Source: Gordius sp. MW1 (taxonomy: Eukaryota > Nematomorpha > Gordioida > Gordea > Gordiidae). Taken from it: a stretch of 64,000 nucleotides of DNA. Shown piece by piece: positions 44,426-57,051 of this stretch. The translations under genes and the position numbers were made by a program. The DNA lies in NCBI GenBank assembly GCA_964036665.1, contig OZ038531.1, positions 6,572,168 to 6,636,167 on the forward strand. The letters are read 5' to 3'. The notes below the pieces were generated by a model. The model ran no database searches and was not told the origin of the DNA. It saw only the letters and a program-made list of their open reading frames with translations. How positions within the stretch are numbered: position 1 is the stretch's first letter; each line of letters opens with the position of its first letter.

Positions 44426-45886
44426 TTATTAATTGCTATGCAATTGTAGCATATTTAAATGCTGAATCTTTACCTTTGTCAAATCATCCTCCTCATCCTT
44501 CTAGTTAATGTTAAATTCTATTTTTGTGTTAATCTTCCTTCTTCTCCTACTTATGTCGATAACACGCGCGTACCATCAATCACGATCTAAGAAGATATGT
44601 TATTTATATATACGCTTATGTAAAAAAAGTTCTTGTGAATATCATGATGACTATTGATTTTTGAAAAAGAAGAATCGTTATTATAAAATTATATATTGGA
44701 TATCGTACTAATATCAGATCGAAAATTGTTAATCTTATACCGAAGATTACTGTGATTGGAAATTATTGAAGAAATAAAATATTATAGCTACCGGTGCCTC
44801 CTAATAAGAATATAAAATATTGGGAATAGAAATACAGGATTATTTTACCAAGCAGAAGCTTTGAAAGCAATAGGGAAAATTTTTTTTAATTAGTATATTG
44901 ATCTTGTTAATACCAAAAATATTTGAGCGTGTTCTGGCTACTGACCAATGAAAAAACGACCATTGGCCAAATTGTGAATCGAAATTTTTTCGTCTCTTAT
45001 GTATTTATATCCTTTTTGACCATCTCCTGGCTGCTGACCAATGGAAAAAATGACCATTGGCAAAGAGTATCAAATTTTTTTTATATTTTAAATATAGGCT
45101 ATTTGGCCGTTTGCTGGCTACTGACCAATAAAAAAATGACCATTGGCCAAAGTGAGGTTAAAATTAAATTTTTTCTCTAGATTATAATTATTGGCCAGTA
45201 TTTGGCAGGCTGCTGGTTACTGACCAATGGAAAAATGGCAGTCAGTTTAAAATCGATTTTTTTTAGATTATAATTATAGGCTAGTTATTTGGCTGTTTGC
45301 TGACCATTAGAAAAAATGACCACTGGCCAAAGTGTATATCGCATTTTTTTCTATATTATAATTATAGGCTTTTTGGTCGTCTGACCAATGGAAAAAATGG
45401 CCAAGGTCTGATCGGAAATTTTTTTCGTTTTTTTAATATCTTGTTTATACTATACATATGCGCATGATTTGAATAGAGTCTATAGTCATAATTCAAATTA
45501 TGGGTGGCCTACACCAAGTTGTTTAAATTTAATTCTAAATTGAAAGTTGTACGTTTTGGAAGGATGACTATTGGCTTTTCCAATGTCATACCCTCTATTT
45601 GCGTTCCTTTCGTCTTTTTAATTAATTTAGAAGTTGATAAATAAAAATGAATAAAAGAAAACCTATTCCTCAATAAAGAAAGTATTAATAAATAACTAAT
45701 CATTTTGCATTTTATACCCCCCCCCATAGGCATTCTCGTCCCTTCTCACCTTTCTCGCCCATAAATTGCATAGCAAATTTGCTACGTTTATACGGAGTAT
45801 AGATGAGTTTCGTTCCCTCTTCCTTCCTGCACCTCCCTCCCCCCTTCTCTCCCCCCCCCTTCCCACCAGGACCGAGGGCCCTGGTT
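44426..45886 (+). mobile_element. Helitron-like repeat family P, copy 2
   Basis: Starts at AATTGCTATGCAATT (about 44433), contains six CTGACCAAT minisatellite units (44941, 45033, 45121, 45219, 45300, 45381), then the conserved C-rich block (45715-45860) and a weakened hairpin near 45866-45884. Its right end lies in a long AT-rich stretch. Confidence 0.5.
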
Positions 45887-46789
45887 TATATATTACTTTT
45901 TTTATTTAATATTTTTTAAGTCATTATCTTTATACTGGTTTTTATTATAATCAAGCCTTACCTATGACACCATCATATGATCAAAATATTACTAGGTATA
46001 ACGATATAACTATATTTCTATTTTTTTCTCATACATAAATATTTCGCTTTCATTATACTCGCGGAAATTTGTATTATTTTTAATTGACTCTGATTCAATC
46101 AAATATTGTAAATGCCTTCATTTAACCAAATTTGAAGGATATTTTTGATATCTCTTTGTTTTGATACTCTAGATTTAGGCTATGACATTACCGTATTATA
46201 AACGTTAAACTAAAATATTTTCTCTACATTGCCGAACATTAGTATTGACTTTTATACACCCATGGTGTATTTTGTCACCTAATTATGCATATTATCGTTA
46301 ACACCTCACATTTTAATTTATAATATTAACAAATACTTTATAAGTATTAAAAGCTGTTACAAATTTATTTAATTATGAATAAATATGCCTTTTGGTTTTT
46401 TTAATTGCAAGTAGTATGTGAAGACCTATAAAGACCCAAACAAGTATTACGAGCTTGATAACTGTGAACTATGACGAATGTAATATCAAATGCAACATTA
46501 GCCCACGCAAAGCGCAACCCTATGTATGTTGTCGCATTGGCGTATGCAAGGGTATGCTGTAAGGTTGTAACACTACCCATGAGTTTCTAATAATAAAATT
46601 TTTATATTGTATTTGCACACAAATATTACTGAATACTGATAATTATAATTTATAAATTATTTTTGTGGAAGTGTTATTAAGTTTTTCGTTGCTTTTTCTA
46701 TTTTTACATGTTCAAAATTTATAAATTTTATTCGAAATTTAAATTTTAGATAAATATCTCCCCTCACATCCTTTTTCCGAAATTTTAAT
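45887..46789. other. AT-rich stretch without recognised gene
   Basis: No coding or repeat family assigned, apart from a phrase at 46566-46590 (GTAACACTACCCATGAG) that recurs at 47829-47846 beyond the hAT remnant and may belong to element ends. Confidence 0.4.
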
Positions 46790-47773
46790 ATGAAGAAACG
46801 CCAACAATATCCTTCCATTTATAACTACTTCCCTAAAAAAATTAACTTTTCAAAGGAGAAAAGTAAAATTATTAAAATTCACTCTAGATTCTAGAATTTG
46901 ATTTAGAAAATGTTAGTACTAATTCAGTAGGAGAAGAAGAGGAACATAGAGATCAGGATGAGGGTGATAAATAAATTATATAAGCTAAATATAGATTCTA
47001 GAATCTATTTCCATAGAAAAAGATTGTATTAATTCTGTAAGACTAAGAATACAAGAAAAAGAGGATAATCAAACACCAAGAGATCAAGGTAATTTACAAA
47101 TTATAATTCACTCAAAATTCTAGAATTTAGTTTAGAAAATGTTAGTACTAATTCAGTAGGAGAAGAAGAGGAACATAGATATCAGGATGAGGGTGATAAA
47201 TTATTTAAGCTAAATATAGATTCTAGAATCTATTTCTATAGAAAAAGATTGTATTAATTCTGTAAGACTAAGAATACAAGAAAAAGAGGATAATCAAACA
47301 CTAACTTTTCTTGATACTGCCAGTGTGAAGTCTAAAATAAATATTAGTGAGGATAACATTCAGAATATATTAAATACTTATGCTTTTAGATGACCATGAC
47401 ATAGGCAATTATATTTACTCAAATTTGATTAGTTAGAGTTTTTAAATTAATCTGGCAACCTGGAAAAAGCTTCGAGTTCCCCAAATCTGGACCTCGTAAT
47501 TTAAAATTTCAATATCAGTGGTTTAAACAATGGCCATGGTTATGTTATTCCAAAAAGCTTGGAGGAGCTTTTTGTAAGTATTGTGTACTTGCAGGGAAAA
47601 TTACGGGTGGAAAACGCTCTCAAAATTTAAATAGTTTAATTGTAAATGCTTATACCAGGTTAGATAATAAATTGCTAGTTTTTAAATCACAGTTTGTGCT
47701 TTTAACAGGTTCCAAAATGCAAAACAAAAAATTCAACAAACATTCACAAAATAATTATCATTTTAGAAAATAA
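46790..47773 (+). pseudogene. hAT transposase N-terminal remnant (TTF-type finger)
   Basis: It begins with an ATG and MKKRQQYPSIYNYFPKK, the usual basic start of ZMYM1-like hAT transposases. A decayed acidic linker follows that contains a 231-base direct duplication (46922 and 47153). From 47450 an open stretch reads WQPGKSFEFPKSGPRNLKFQ, then QWFKQWPWLCYSKKLGGAF and C-x2-C, a TTF-type zinc finger. The catalytic part is missing after 47773, and stops interrupt the linker. Possibly a source of the non-autonomous hATs nearby, though no shared ends prove this. Confidence 0.75.
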
Positions 47774-48189
47774 ACATTTTTATCCAAAAAAAAATATTTA
47801 CAAAAAAAATTTCACCTTGAAAATTTTCTAACACTACCCTACCCATGAGTAAATCCTAGTTACGCCTACGGTTGTCGCAAAATTATAAGCATAAGTTTAT
47901 ATGTTCTCATTCGTGATTTCAATACTCGCGCCTTCAACAACCTCTATGTCACTGTAGAAAATGACTTTGACAAATGTGTTATAATTATTATTATTATATG
48001 TAGTCACACAAATTAGCTTATGTTATAATTTTACCACACAGATGATTAATATAATGACTTATTTATACAATATACTATATTCTATTATACTTAGATATTC
48101 TTATTTCATAGCACACTAGTGTTGTAAAAAACCAAGGTTTTAGATTAGTCGCCTGCAAGGGTTAGCGTTTTATCCCACCAAACCCTTTC

Positions 48190-48525
48190 AGTGTTAGGTG
48201 AATTTTTTTGGTTCACCCTTGGTGTATTGGCGCTTTTCACACCCATTCACCAAGGGTGTTTCGGTGAAATTTTTTGGTTCACCCTTGGTGTATTGGCGCT
48301 TTTCACACCCATTCACCAAGGGTGTTTGGGTGAAATTTTTTGGTTCACCCTTGGTGTATTGGCGCTTTTCACACCCATACACCAAGGGTGTTTGGGTGAA
48401 ATTTTTTGGTTCACCCTTGGTGTATTGGCGCTTTTCACACCCATTCACCAAGGGTGTTTGGGTGAAATTTTTTGGTTCACCCTTGGTGTATTGGCGCTTT
48501 TCACACCCATACACCTTTGGCAACC
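48190..48525 (+). repeat. 66-base minisatellite, left array
   Basis: Five units with GGTTCACCCTTGGTGTATTGG at 48210, 48276, 48342, 48408 and 48474, an exact 66-base period. Because 66 is a multiple of three, all frames stay open and give false 22-residue repeat proteins. Each unit carries CACCCTTGGTG and CACCAAGGGTG, so it can fold on itself. Confidence 0.95.
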
Positions 48526-48759
48526 CTTTGGTTTGGTTTGGTCGTTTTGGGTTATGTATATAAATATGTGAAGTTTTTATAATTTTTGTATTTAATAGTT
48601 ATTTATTTATGTAATGAACTTTTATTGATTGGAATGAAATGACGTCACTAAGCTAGTTATAATCAACTTATAATTTGTTCCAATTGGTATGCGATACATC
48701 ATTCATGCCGAGCAGATCATTAAAGGTGTATTATGAAAATATTTTTTTTACCTTTCTAG

Positions 48760-49570
48760 GGTGAAACAGGTGACGTCAAAATCTTTAATATCTATTGAAA
48801 TGAATATTTTTTGGGGGAAATTGGTTCATCATTATATGACTAAAACAAGTTTTAAACATAAAAATAATATTTTTTCACCTGTTCAATGTGAAACAGGTGA
48901 CAAATTCCTAAATCTTTAATATCTATTGAAATGAATATTTTTTTTGGAAATTGGTTTATTATATGAGTAAAACAAGTTTTAAACATGAAAATAATATTTT
49001 TTCATCTGTTCATTGTGAAACAGGTGACAAATTCCTAAATCTTTAATATCTATTGAAATGAAAATTTTTTTGGGAAATTGGTTCATTATATAACTAAAAC
49101 AAGTTTTAAACAAGAAAATAATATTTTTTCACCTGTTCAATAAACAGGTGACAAATTCCTAAATCTTTAATATCTATTGAAATGAATATTTTTTTTTGGA
49201 AATTGGTTCATTATATGACTGAAACAAGTTTTAAACATGAAAATAATATTTTTTCACCTGTTCAATGTGAAACAGGTGACAAATTTCTAAATCTTTAATA
49301 TCTATTAAAATGAATATTTTTTTTGGGAAATTGGTTCATTATATAACTAAAACAAGTTTTAAGCTCGAAAATAATATTTTTTCACCTGTTCAATGTGAAA
49401 CAGGTGACAAATTTCCTAAATCTTTAATATCTATTGAAATGAAAATTTTTTTGTGAAATTGGTTCATTATATAACTAAAACAAGTTTTAAACAAGAAAAT
49501 AATATTTTTTCACCTGTTCAATGTGAAACAGGTGACAAATTTCCTAAATCTTTAATATCTATTGTAAATG
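48760..49570 (+). repeat. 125-base tandem repeat, left (7 units)
   Basis: Units carry CACCTGTTCAATGTGAAACA followed by GGTGACAAAT and ATCTTTAATATCTATTG. CACCTG...CAGGTG forms a hairpin in each. An inverted set of three lies at 49690-50060. Confidence 0.9.
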
Positions 49571-49689
49571 ACACCTTTTGTCTGACCACAAATTTTATAC
49601 AACTTATATTCGTCTTAGAATAAGCCAATTAAAATTATTTTTATAAAAGTTAATGTAGATTATACCTAACTCTTCAAAACTTCCATTAT

Positions 49690-50060
49690 ATATTATTTTC
49701 ATGTTTAAAACTTGTTTTAGTCATATAATAAACCAATTTTCAAAAAAAATATTCATTTCAATAGATATTAAAGATTTAGGAAGTTGTCACCTGTTTCACA
49801 TTGAACAGGTGAAAAAAAAATATTATTTTTATGTTTAAAACTTGCTTTAGTCATATAATGAACCAATTTCCAAAAAAAAATTCATTTCAATAGATATTAA
49901 AGATTTAGGAATTTGTCACCTATTTCTCAATGAACAGGTGAAAAAATATTATTTTCGAGTTTAAAACTTGTTTTAGTCATATAATGAACCAATTTCCAAA
50001 AAAATATTCATTTCAATAGATATTAAAGATTTTGACATTTGTCACCTGTTTCACCTAAGA
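49690..50060 (-). repeat. 125-base tandem repeat, right (3 units, inverted)
   Basis: Inverted counterparts of the 48760-49570 units. The difference in copy number (7 against 3) shows that the arrays change length independently. Confidence 0.9.
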
Positions 50061-50289
50061 AAGGTAAAAAAAATATTTTCATAATACACCTTTAATGATC
50101 TGCTCTGCATGAATGATGTATCGCATACCAATTGGAACAAATTATAGGTTAATTATAACTAGCTTAGTGACGTCATTTCACATTTCCCATCAATAAAAGT
50201 TCACTACATAAATAAATAACTATTAAATACAAAAATTATAAAAACTTCACATATTTCCATACACAACCCAAAACGACCAAAACCAAAAG

Positions 50290-50625
50290 GTTACCAAAGG
50301 TGTATGGGTGTGAAAAGCGCCAATACACCAAGGGTGAACCAAAAAATTTCACCCAAACACTCTTGGTGTATGGGTGTAAAAAGCGCCAATACACCAAGGT
50401 TGAACCAAGAAATTTCACCCAAACACTCTTGGTGTATGGGTGTAAAAAGCGCCAATACACCAAAGGTGAACCAAAAAATTTCACCCAAACACTCTTGGTG
50501 TATGGGTGTAAAAAGCGCCAATACACCAAAGGTGAACCAAAAAATTTCACCCAAACACTTTTGGTGTATGGGTGTAAAAGCGCCAATACACCAAGGGTGA
50601 ACCAAAAAAAATCACCCAACACTTA
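50290..50625 (-). repeat. 66-base minisatellite, right array (inverted)
   Basis: Five units in the orientation opposite to 48190-48525, with small substitutions. Open frames across it are artefacts of the period. Confidence 0.95.
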
Positions 50626-50715
50626 AAGGGATAAGCGTAATTTATACACCAATTACCAAGCTTGGCAACACGCTGGGAAAAACCAGCCAGCCGTTTTTAC
50701 AACACTATAGCACAC

Positions 50716-51208
50716 CATTGTATTTATATATATCTATACCTTTGAATGTGTTAATCAATTTTTAAAGTGACATGTAAATGGTTTGTTATATCTAATGTAT
50801 TCTTTTGTTAGGATAAGCTTTGGTAGCTGACTTATGGTTTGAGAAAATAATTCGTTTGGATTGTGATTGGAAGACTGAAAGGGATGTGTTTAATTTTATA
50901 TAACATAAAATCTTATATGCAAATGCCATTTTTAAGTCAATTTAAAACATCGCATGCAAATGATACTTTGATCTTGATTGATTTGTAGACCGTTTGAATT
51001 GCACTTTTGAACCAACCCAATAATCTGAGCATCTAAATTTTGCGCTGACTTATTAATAATTAGCAATTTATCTATCTGTCCATATACGTTGAGCTTTAAA
51101 TTTAAATGTACGGATTTAAATACTTTTTGAAGGCCTTAAATTAATGACATTTTGTGAAATGTGTCTGTTTTAAATCTTAAAATGCTGAATTCCTTTGTAT
51201 GGAACCAT
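50716..51208. other. AT-rich stretch, nothing recognised
   Basis: No gene or repeat family is supported between the hAT duplication and the TTAA element. Confidence 0.5.
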
Positions 51209-51212
51209 TCAA

Positions 51213-52545
51213 CACTTCGTAGGTCGGGTGGGGTAATAATGACCCCAAGCCGTTTAAAAATGCTGTACAAAATAAATTAGTGAATATTACAATTTCATTT
51301 TTTCAGTAGCTTAACAAAACTTACTTCAGAATATCTCTGCAAAATTTGGCTAGTATTTATTCAATAGTTTTTAAGAAAGAGAGTGTTTTAGATCCCCTGG
51401 GTCTTCCACGACCCAACCTTCCATAAAATGAAAAAAAAAAATTCAGCTTTTTTTTTGAAATATATTATTAAAAACCTTTATTGTAAACCCTTTTGTGAAG
51501 AAATTTTTTGTATAAATTTCTTTTTATTAATATTCAAATTTTAAACTCTGATTTCAACATATTAAATTATTTCAACGTGCTTATTATTTTTCCTGCATTT
51601 TTCGATTTTTTAATAGGTCTAATATTAAAAATTTAATAGGTCTAATATTAAAAAGTGCAGTTTTTTTATAATTCTTCTTTTGAAGGTGGTTATGAACATG
51701 ACAGTTATAACATTTTATCAAGTTCTTGATGATTACATATATAGAGTAGTCATGAATCTGTGAGTACGTTAACAGGAGATTAAGATGAAGAAGAGTTAAT
51801 TAATATGCCTAACAAAATTAGTTACTTTTATAGGAAATAACTTAGAAGCTTTTATTATATGATATATTTCATTACTAAGTGCCACAAAAATTGTCCTAAT
51901 AACAATGTTAGAACAAAATAGAATTCTGTATTTCATTTACCTGGATTAAAGCCATATGGATGGACAGATGAAATAATTAAGAGTAGAGTGAAATTTAGCA
52001 AATTTATGACTGTATAAATATATGTTGAAAATGTATATGTAACTATTTTTATAGCCTCATAAAATTTCTTTTATAACATTTTTCATTTAAATATTTTTCA
52101 TTAATTTGGATCTTTTATTATGAATCTATATAAAAATTTTTATAAAATTACATTTAAATTTATAAAAGTATGAGTTGAGACCAATAGTAACCTCTATTTT
52201 TTTGGTTTTTGGGTTATTTTTTACCAAATTTTCCACATTTATAGTTTCAACCTTCTTTTATATAATCTTATTGATTAAACCATAAAATAAAAAAAATTGG
52301 TATGAGCCAAAATAGTCAGTAGGGGAAAAGTTTTGGGGGTTGCTCTAATTATAGGTAAAAAGTCTAAACCACTTGATCAATTAGCCAAATTAATATATTA
52401 ATAAATGTAGAAGAGTTGAAATATTATTCTTGCAAATTTTGACAAGTTTATATTATAAAACATCTAAGTTATAGCTATTTAAAGTTTGGGGTAATTAACC
52501 CCAAATACCATCCGTGTTAGCATTTTTGACCCAACCTACGAAGTG
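51213..52545. mobile_element. long TTAA-type element, relative of 22635-22881
   Basis: Ends CACTTCGTAGGTCGGGTGGG and CCCAACCTACGAAGTG, flanked by TCAA and TTAA. Both subterminal regions match the 247-base MITE (GACCCCAAGCCGTTTAAAAAT on the left; GGGGTAATTAACCCCAAATACC on the right). About 1.1 kb of extra AT-rich interior has no recognisable transposase. Confidence 0.75.
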
Positions 52546-52549
52546 TTAA

Positions 52550-54376
52550 AGGATAATAAATGCCTATATTGAAAGGTATTATTGCTCAGCTTGAATTTTT
52601 CCATCATAATTTTCAGATTACAGAATGTTTATTGTAAGCCTGGGGAAACAAATTGTATTGACTTTAACATTGTAGCTTATTATTTTTTTTTATCTTAACT
52701 AAAACATATGCACAAGTTTTATTCTGCATAATATTAAAATCTATTTTTCACATAATACAAAAACTAGATTTATACCATAATTTGCATAGCAATTACAGTC
52801 AGCATAGCAAGTGATTTTTGTAAAATGACTATTAGACAAGGAAGTCTGTATATAACTTTTTAAATTTTTCCTCTTAAAAAAATATATTATCACCAAACAT
52901 AGGTAATATTTATGAAAATTAATAGTTAAAGTTGTTACATGATTTATATGCTGTATTTATAGTAACATATAGAAAATGAAAATCCATAAATAAATTACAT
53001 ATAATTATTATATAAGGTATGTGCAATTCTCATAAGTGATAAAATTCAAAAATTCTTATATAAGACAAAATGTTTTGTTTTGGCTTCATTACACGTTCAT
53101 TGATTCCCCATGATGGTTGCTTGCATGACCTTAAAATTCTTTAATGCTGTAAGATTGTAAACAAACAAAATATAAATAAATAATTGTAAGTAGTTGATAT
53201 CGTATTAGTGGAAAATAAATCCAAAAAATTAATTTATATGATAATTACCTGCATGGTGTAACTTAGTCCATGTATTAAATTTGATGCATGTAAATAGAAA
53301 TATTGATAAAAATGGCGTAAATTTATTAAAACTAGGAAATAATAAAAATTATGCTAATATTTTAATGAGATTTCAAGATATAGAAAATTATGATAGCATA
53401 CAAATTGTTCTGAATTATGTTTAATTGCATAAAACTTTGCAATGCCTTTAGGTGACACTTGTATCATTTACTAAAATAAAAACTAATTTCTGAATACTGA
53501 TAGCTATTTTATAAGGAGACCAAATTACAAGGTTCAAATTGCTTTAATGTCTCATCTATCTTTAACTGAATAAAGGCTTAATAAGCATTTATGCAATAAA
53601 AGGCTAAAACAAAGTAACAGTAATTGAATATCAGTAACTAAGGACTTTATTAAACCAATGAATAATCTCTAATATCTATTTAATGAAAAAAGTCTTGTTG
53701 TGCTTACATCTAATACTTGACTCAATTTAACAGAATAAAATTACATATTGAATGTCATAACTAAAACTCCATGGAAAGGTCAAACCAATCAATTAGCATA
53801 CAACTTGCCATCATCTATATTAAATTGCCATGCGTTTATGGAACTGCGTATTATATAATCAAAAATGAACAAACGTATAAAATCCTAAACAAATTATTTG
53901 TCAAATTAATGATATGTTCTAAATTTCTCGGGTGTTTAGTTAAATATGCAGCAAGGATTTCGTCCAAATAAACATTCAAAAAGAATTATAAAACCCATAT
54001 ATTGCATAGCAATTAATTATCAATTTATAAGGGATTTATAAATAATACTTATTGGTGCATCTTTTCGACTTTCAGCGTTTATCAGCTGTTGGGTCACTGC
54101 GTGCAATGTAGCGTTTTGGACGATTCGTTGTAGCTGAAATTAAACAATGTATAGAATTAAACATAGATTTTAAGCAATAATAAGTTTTAAAATGAATAGA
54201 TTAATCGTATTTTGGACAACAAACCATTTGAAAATAACACAGAATAAATTTATTAGTTGCCTTAACGCGTTATAAGGTGATAGGACGTTTTACGTCAAAA
54301 TTACGGCCGTTTTTCGTCGGAAAAAGGTAAAGACCGCAAGTTAGTCTAATTTTTGTACTATATTTTGAGAACATTT
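52550..54376. other. AT-rich region with a piggyBac-MITE-like remnant
   Basis: 54267-54375 shares a core with 36893-37010 (TTTTACGTCAAAATTACGG) and begins TTAACGCGTTATAAGG. AATTGCATAGCAATT-type motifs occur at about 52785 and 54003. Open frames here show no domain. Confidence 0.5.
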
Positions 54377-55965
54377 TTTTTTTCGTAATCGCCCCGCCCC
54401 CGGCTATGCCAATGTATAATTTATTATGAATTCATGTCTTAAAAACATTAAACAAAATTATTTTTTCTCTTAGCCAACCAAATTAAATGAGTAATAATGA
54501 TATATAATTAAATATTATTTTTAATAAGCTTTTATACGTCCGTCTTGTCATAAGAACATTTGTCTAATATAAAGAGGACTTATTCTCTTTGAAAATACAT
54601 CAATGGCAACACATTGAAGACATATCCATGTGTTTATATAGACATCTTTGCTTCCCTTTTCCCAATCTACTTTCACTTAAAACCATTTTGATTTACGGCA
54701 TGTGGAGACTTATATTTTTAATACGTTAGTGGCGCCCCTTGCCTTGCGCATATTAGATTAGATTATTGCTCTTTATCGCACGTTCCATTATTTTTGTTTT
54801 ATAAATTTTCTCGTACTTTTCACCCTCTTAAATATATTGCCCTCGTGCTTGCCCTTTTGTAAATTAAGCCTTTGTTTCCCTTAATTAACTCAAGTCTGTG
54901 GAGTTATGCTTTGTGGTTGTTGTGCGCATTACTGCTTTCTCCATCAACATAACTAGTTTTGTTTTGATTGTGCCAAATAAGATATATCCATATTCAATAG
55001 CGCCCATTATAATTAATAAGAATTCTTAATTTATTTAAATAGTTTGATTATAAATAGAAAACCTCGTTTGACTGAGATTTCAGCACTCCTCCCCACTAAA
55101 CCCTTTCCTCTCAATCTATTTACTATTTATGAGTAGATCCATCTGTATCAAATGTAAGAAAGATAGCCATTGATTTTATATAACCCTAACCATGATTTTG
55201 ATATATTAATATGTGTATTTAAATAAAATGTTTACTTCCCTTCTCTCTAATAATTTTTACATTAATAAAATTATATGTAAAATGCCATTAAATAAATATT
55301 AGAACGATTGTAACTCCTTACCTTGAGTGCATTAATTGAACCCCCGTATTTTTTAATCATCGTTTTTTCTATAAATCTCGTACTCTTCTCCCCTCTTAAA
55401 TATAATTTCCTCGCGCTTGCCCTTTTGTATATTTTATGCCTTTGTTCCCCTTAATTAATTGAAACCATAAACACGTCATTTGACCTTGCGCTGTATGTCT
55501 ACTCTCCCACCCAATTATAACAATTATTCGCCACATTTTTATGAATGTGCCAATAAGTTAAGAATATTAGGTATAATTTTACGATTATTTTTCATAATAT
55601 TCTATTTTATTTGCATTTTTTTTATTTATTATAATAATTATAATTTATTTTTAACACCCTCTCAATATTCTATTTTATTTACATTTTTTTATATTTATTA
55701 TAATAATTATAATTTATTTTTAACACCCTCTCAATATTCTATTTTATTTACATTTTTTTTGTTTTTTATTTATTATAATAATTATAAATTATTTTTAATA
55801 CCTTCTCATTCCCGAAAATGAATATATGAAAAACCATTATTTATGAGGGTAAAAATCTTCTAAAATTTACGAGTATGATAAAGATTAATTAAAGCCATCG
55901 ATCTTGAATGATCCTAACTAGTTTTGGAGTCAAAGATAATTTCTAAATTGATTTAATTGTTGTTT

Positions 55966-56113
55966 GGGCCACTCCTGGAGGTACTGCAATACCAGGTTGA
56001 CCCGCGGAAGGGGTTGAGCAAGCTCAGAGCCTCCTCCAACTTCTCAAAAATAAGATTAATGTCTGGTTCCTCTATGAGGAACGTACCAGAGATTAAACTG
56101 ATAAGAACAGATA
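55966..56113 (-). ncRNA. U2 snRNA pseudogene, 3' part (minus)
   Basis: Reverse complement of the plus copy at 57052-57199: TATCTGTTCTTATCAG, a stem-loop, a Sm-site-like CTTATTTTTGAG, GAGCTTGCTC, and the TGGTATTGCAGTACCTCCAG loop. Its 5' end lies 370 bases away at 56484-56506. Confidence 0.88.
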
Positions 56114-56483
56114 TATCTTTTATTAAAATGCATAAAGGTACAATTTACGAGTGTTGACTATATATTCTATAATATATTGAGTGTGTTGGCAGACAATAAA
56201 ATATTAAAATAAAAATTACGAGTGTTGAGTATATTCTATTACAATTTGTAAGAGTTGAAAGCAAGCAAAACACGTTTTTAATCTATAACATGGGCGTACT
56301 TTTAATTAAGTCACCACATTCAGCACATTTGATGAGGACTCATTTTTTGAGATTGATGGTGAAAAAACTTGATACTTATGATGTATTAGATAATGTTAAG
56401 GAAAAAATTAGAGCTCACACAAAAGATTCAAGTAATTTTAATATGAATTAATTTATAAAAAAAATTTAAAGGTTTGAGAAATT

Positions 56484-56506
56484 TACTACACTTTGATCTT
56501 AGCGAT
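56484..56506 (-). ncRNA. U2 snRNA 5' fragment (minus)
   Basis: On the minus strand: ATCGCTAAGATCAAAGTGTAG, then TA, that is the U2 start with the first hairpin deleted but with the branch-point recognition sequence GTAGTA kept. Confidence 0.75.
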
Positions 56507-56663
56507 CTCTTGGCCACACACGCTCGCACACAATAGGGATAATTTCCTTGGTGCAACTCTCTCTCTGGCTAACCCGTGCCTTATTTTTTACTCTCTTTCT
56601 CACCAGGGGGGAGGGGGGGGGTTTTTTACGCTCTTTCTTACCAGGGGGAGGGGGTGTTTTGCC

Positions 56664-56682
56664 CTAAGATCAAAGTGTAGTA
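56664..56682 (+). ncRNA. U2 snRNA 5' fragment (plus)
   Basis: CTAAGATCAAAGTGTAGTA, the branch-point recognition segment of U2, cut at the same place as the minus copy. Confidence 0.75.
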
Positions 56683-57051
56683 AATTTCTCAAACCTTTAA
56701 TTTTTTTTATAAATTAATTCATATTAAAATTACTTGAATCTTTTGTGTGAGCTCTAATTTTTTCCTTAACATTATCTAATACATCATAAGTATCAAGTTT
56801 TTTCACCATCAATCTCAAAAAATGAGTCCTCATCAAATGTGCTGAATGTGGTGACTTAATTAAAAGTACGCCCATGTTATAGATTAAAAACGTGTTTTGC
56901 TTGCTTTCAACTCTTACAAATTGTAATAGAATATACTCAACACTCGTAATTTTTATTTTAATATTTTATTGTCTGCCAACACACTCAATATATTATAGAA
57001 TATATAGTCAACACTCGTAAATTGTACCTTTATGCATTTTAATAAAAGATA
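56683..57051. mobile_element. insert splitting the U2 copy
   Basis: About 369 bases between GTGTAGTA and TATCTGTTC, with TA on each side that could be a target duplication. The mirrored insert in the left arm (56114-56483) holds an open run on the plus strand (about 56293-56450) starting VLLIKSPHSAHLMRTHFLRL, which I do not recognise. No inverted ends are visible. It was present before the palindrome formed. Confidence 0.55.

Larger units (their letters stand above)
43427..44645. mobile_element. foldback-like element with ACGCGCGTGTTATCGACATA arms
   Basis: 43427-43520 is repeated inverted at 44477-44645, with one arm extended by about 60 bases. The interior holds a diverged copy of a 140-base unit that also occurs at 54790 and 55340 (and inverted near 57700), plus two nested MITEs. 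43000-43140 is a diverged relative of 54600-54740. Confidence 0.6.
48117..50707. mobile_element. foldback hAT element, complete ends, 2591 bases
   Basis: Ends TAGTGTTGTAAAAA and, inverted, the same, flanked by the 8-bp duplication TAGCACAC (48109-48116 and 50708-50715). The two halves are inverted copies. In each half, from outside in, are a 66-base array, a unique segment with TGACGTCA, and a 125-base array, with the centre at about 49570-49690. No transposase. A relative begins at 59367. Confidence 0.92.

Noticed and set aside
48190-48525. Regular 66-base array resembling a CRISPR array
   Set aside because: Units are near-identical over the full period with no variable spacers, and they sit in a hAT element of an animal-type genome.
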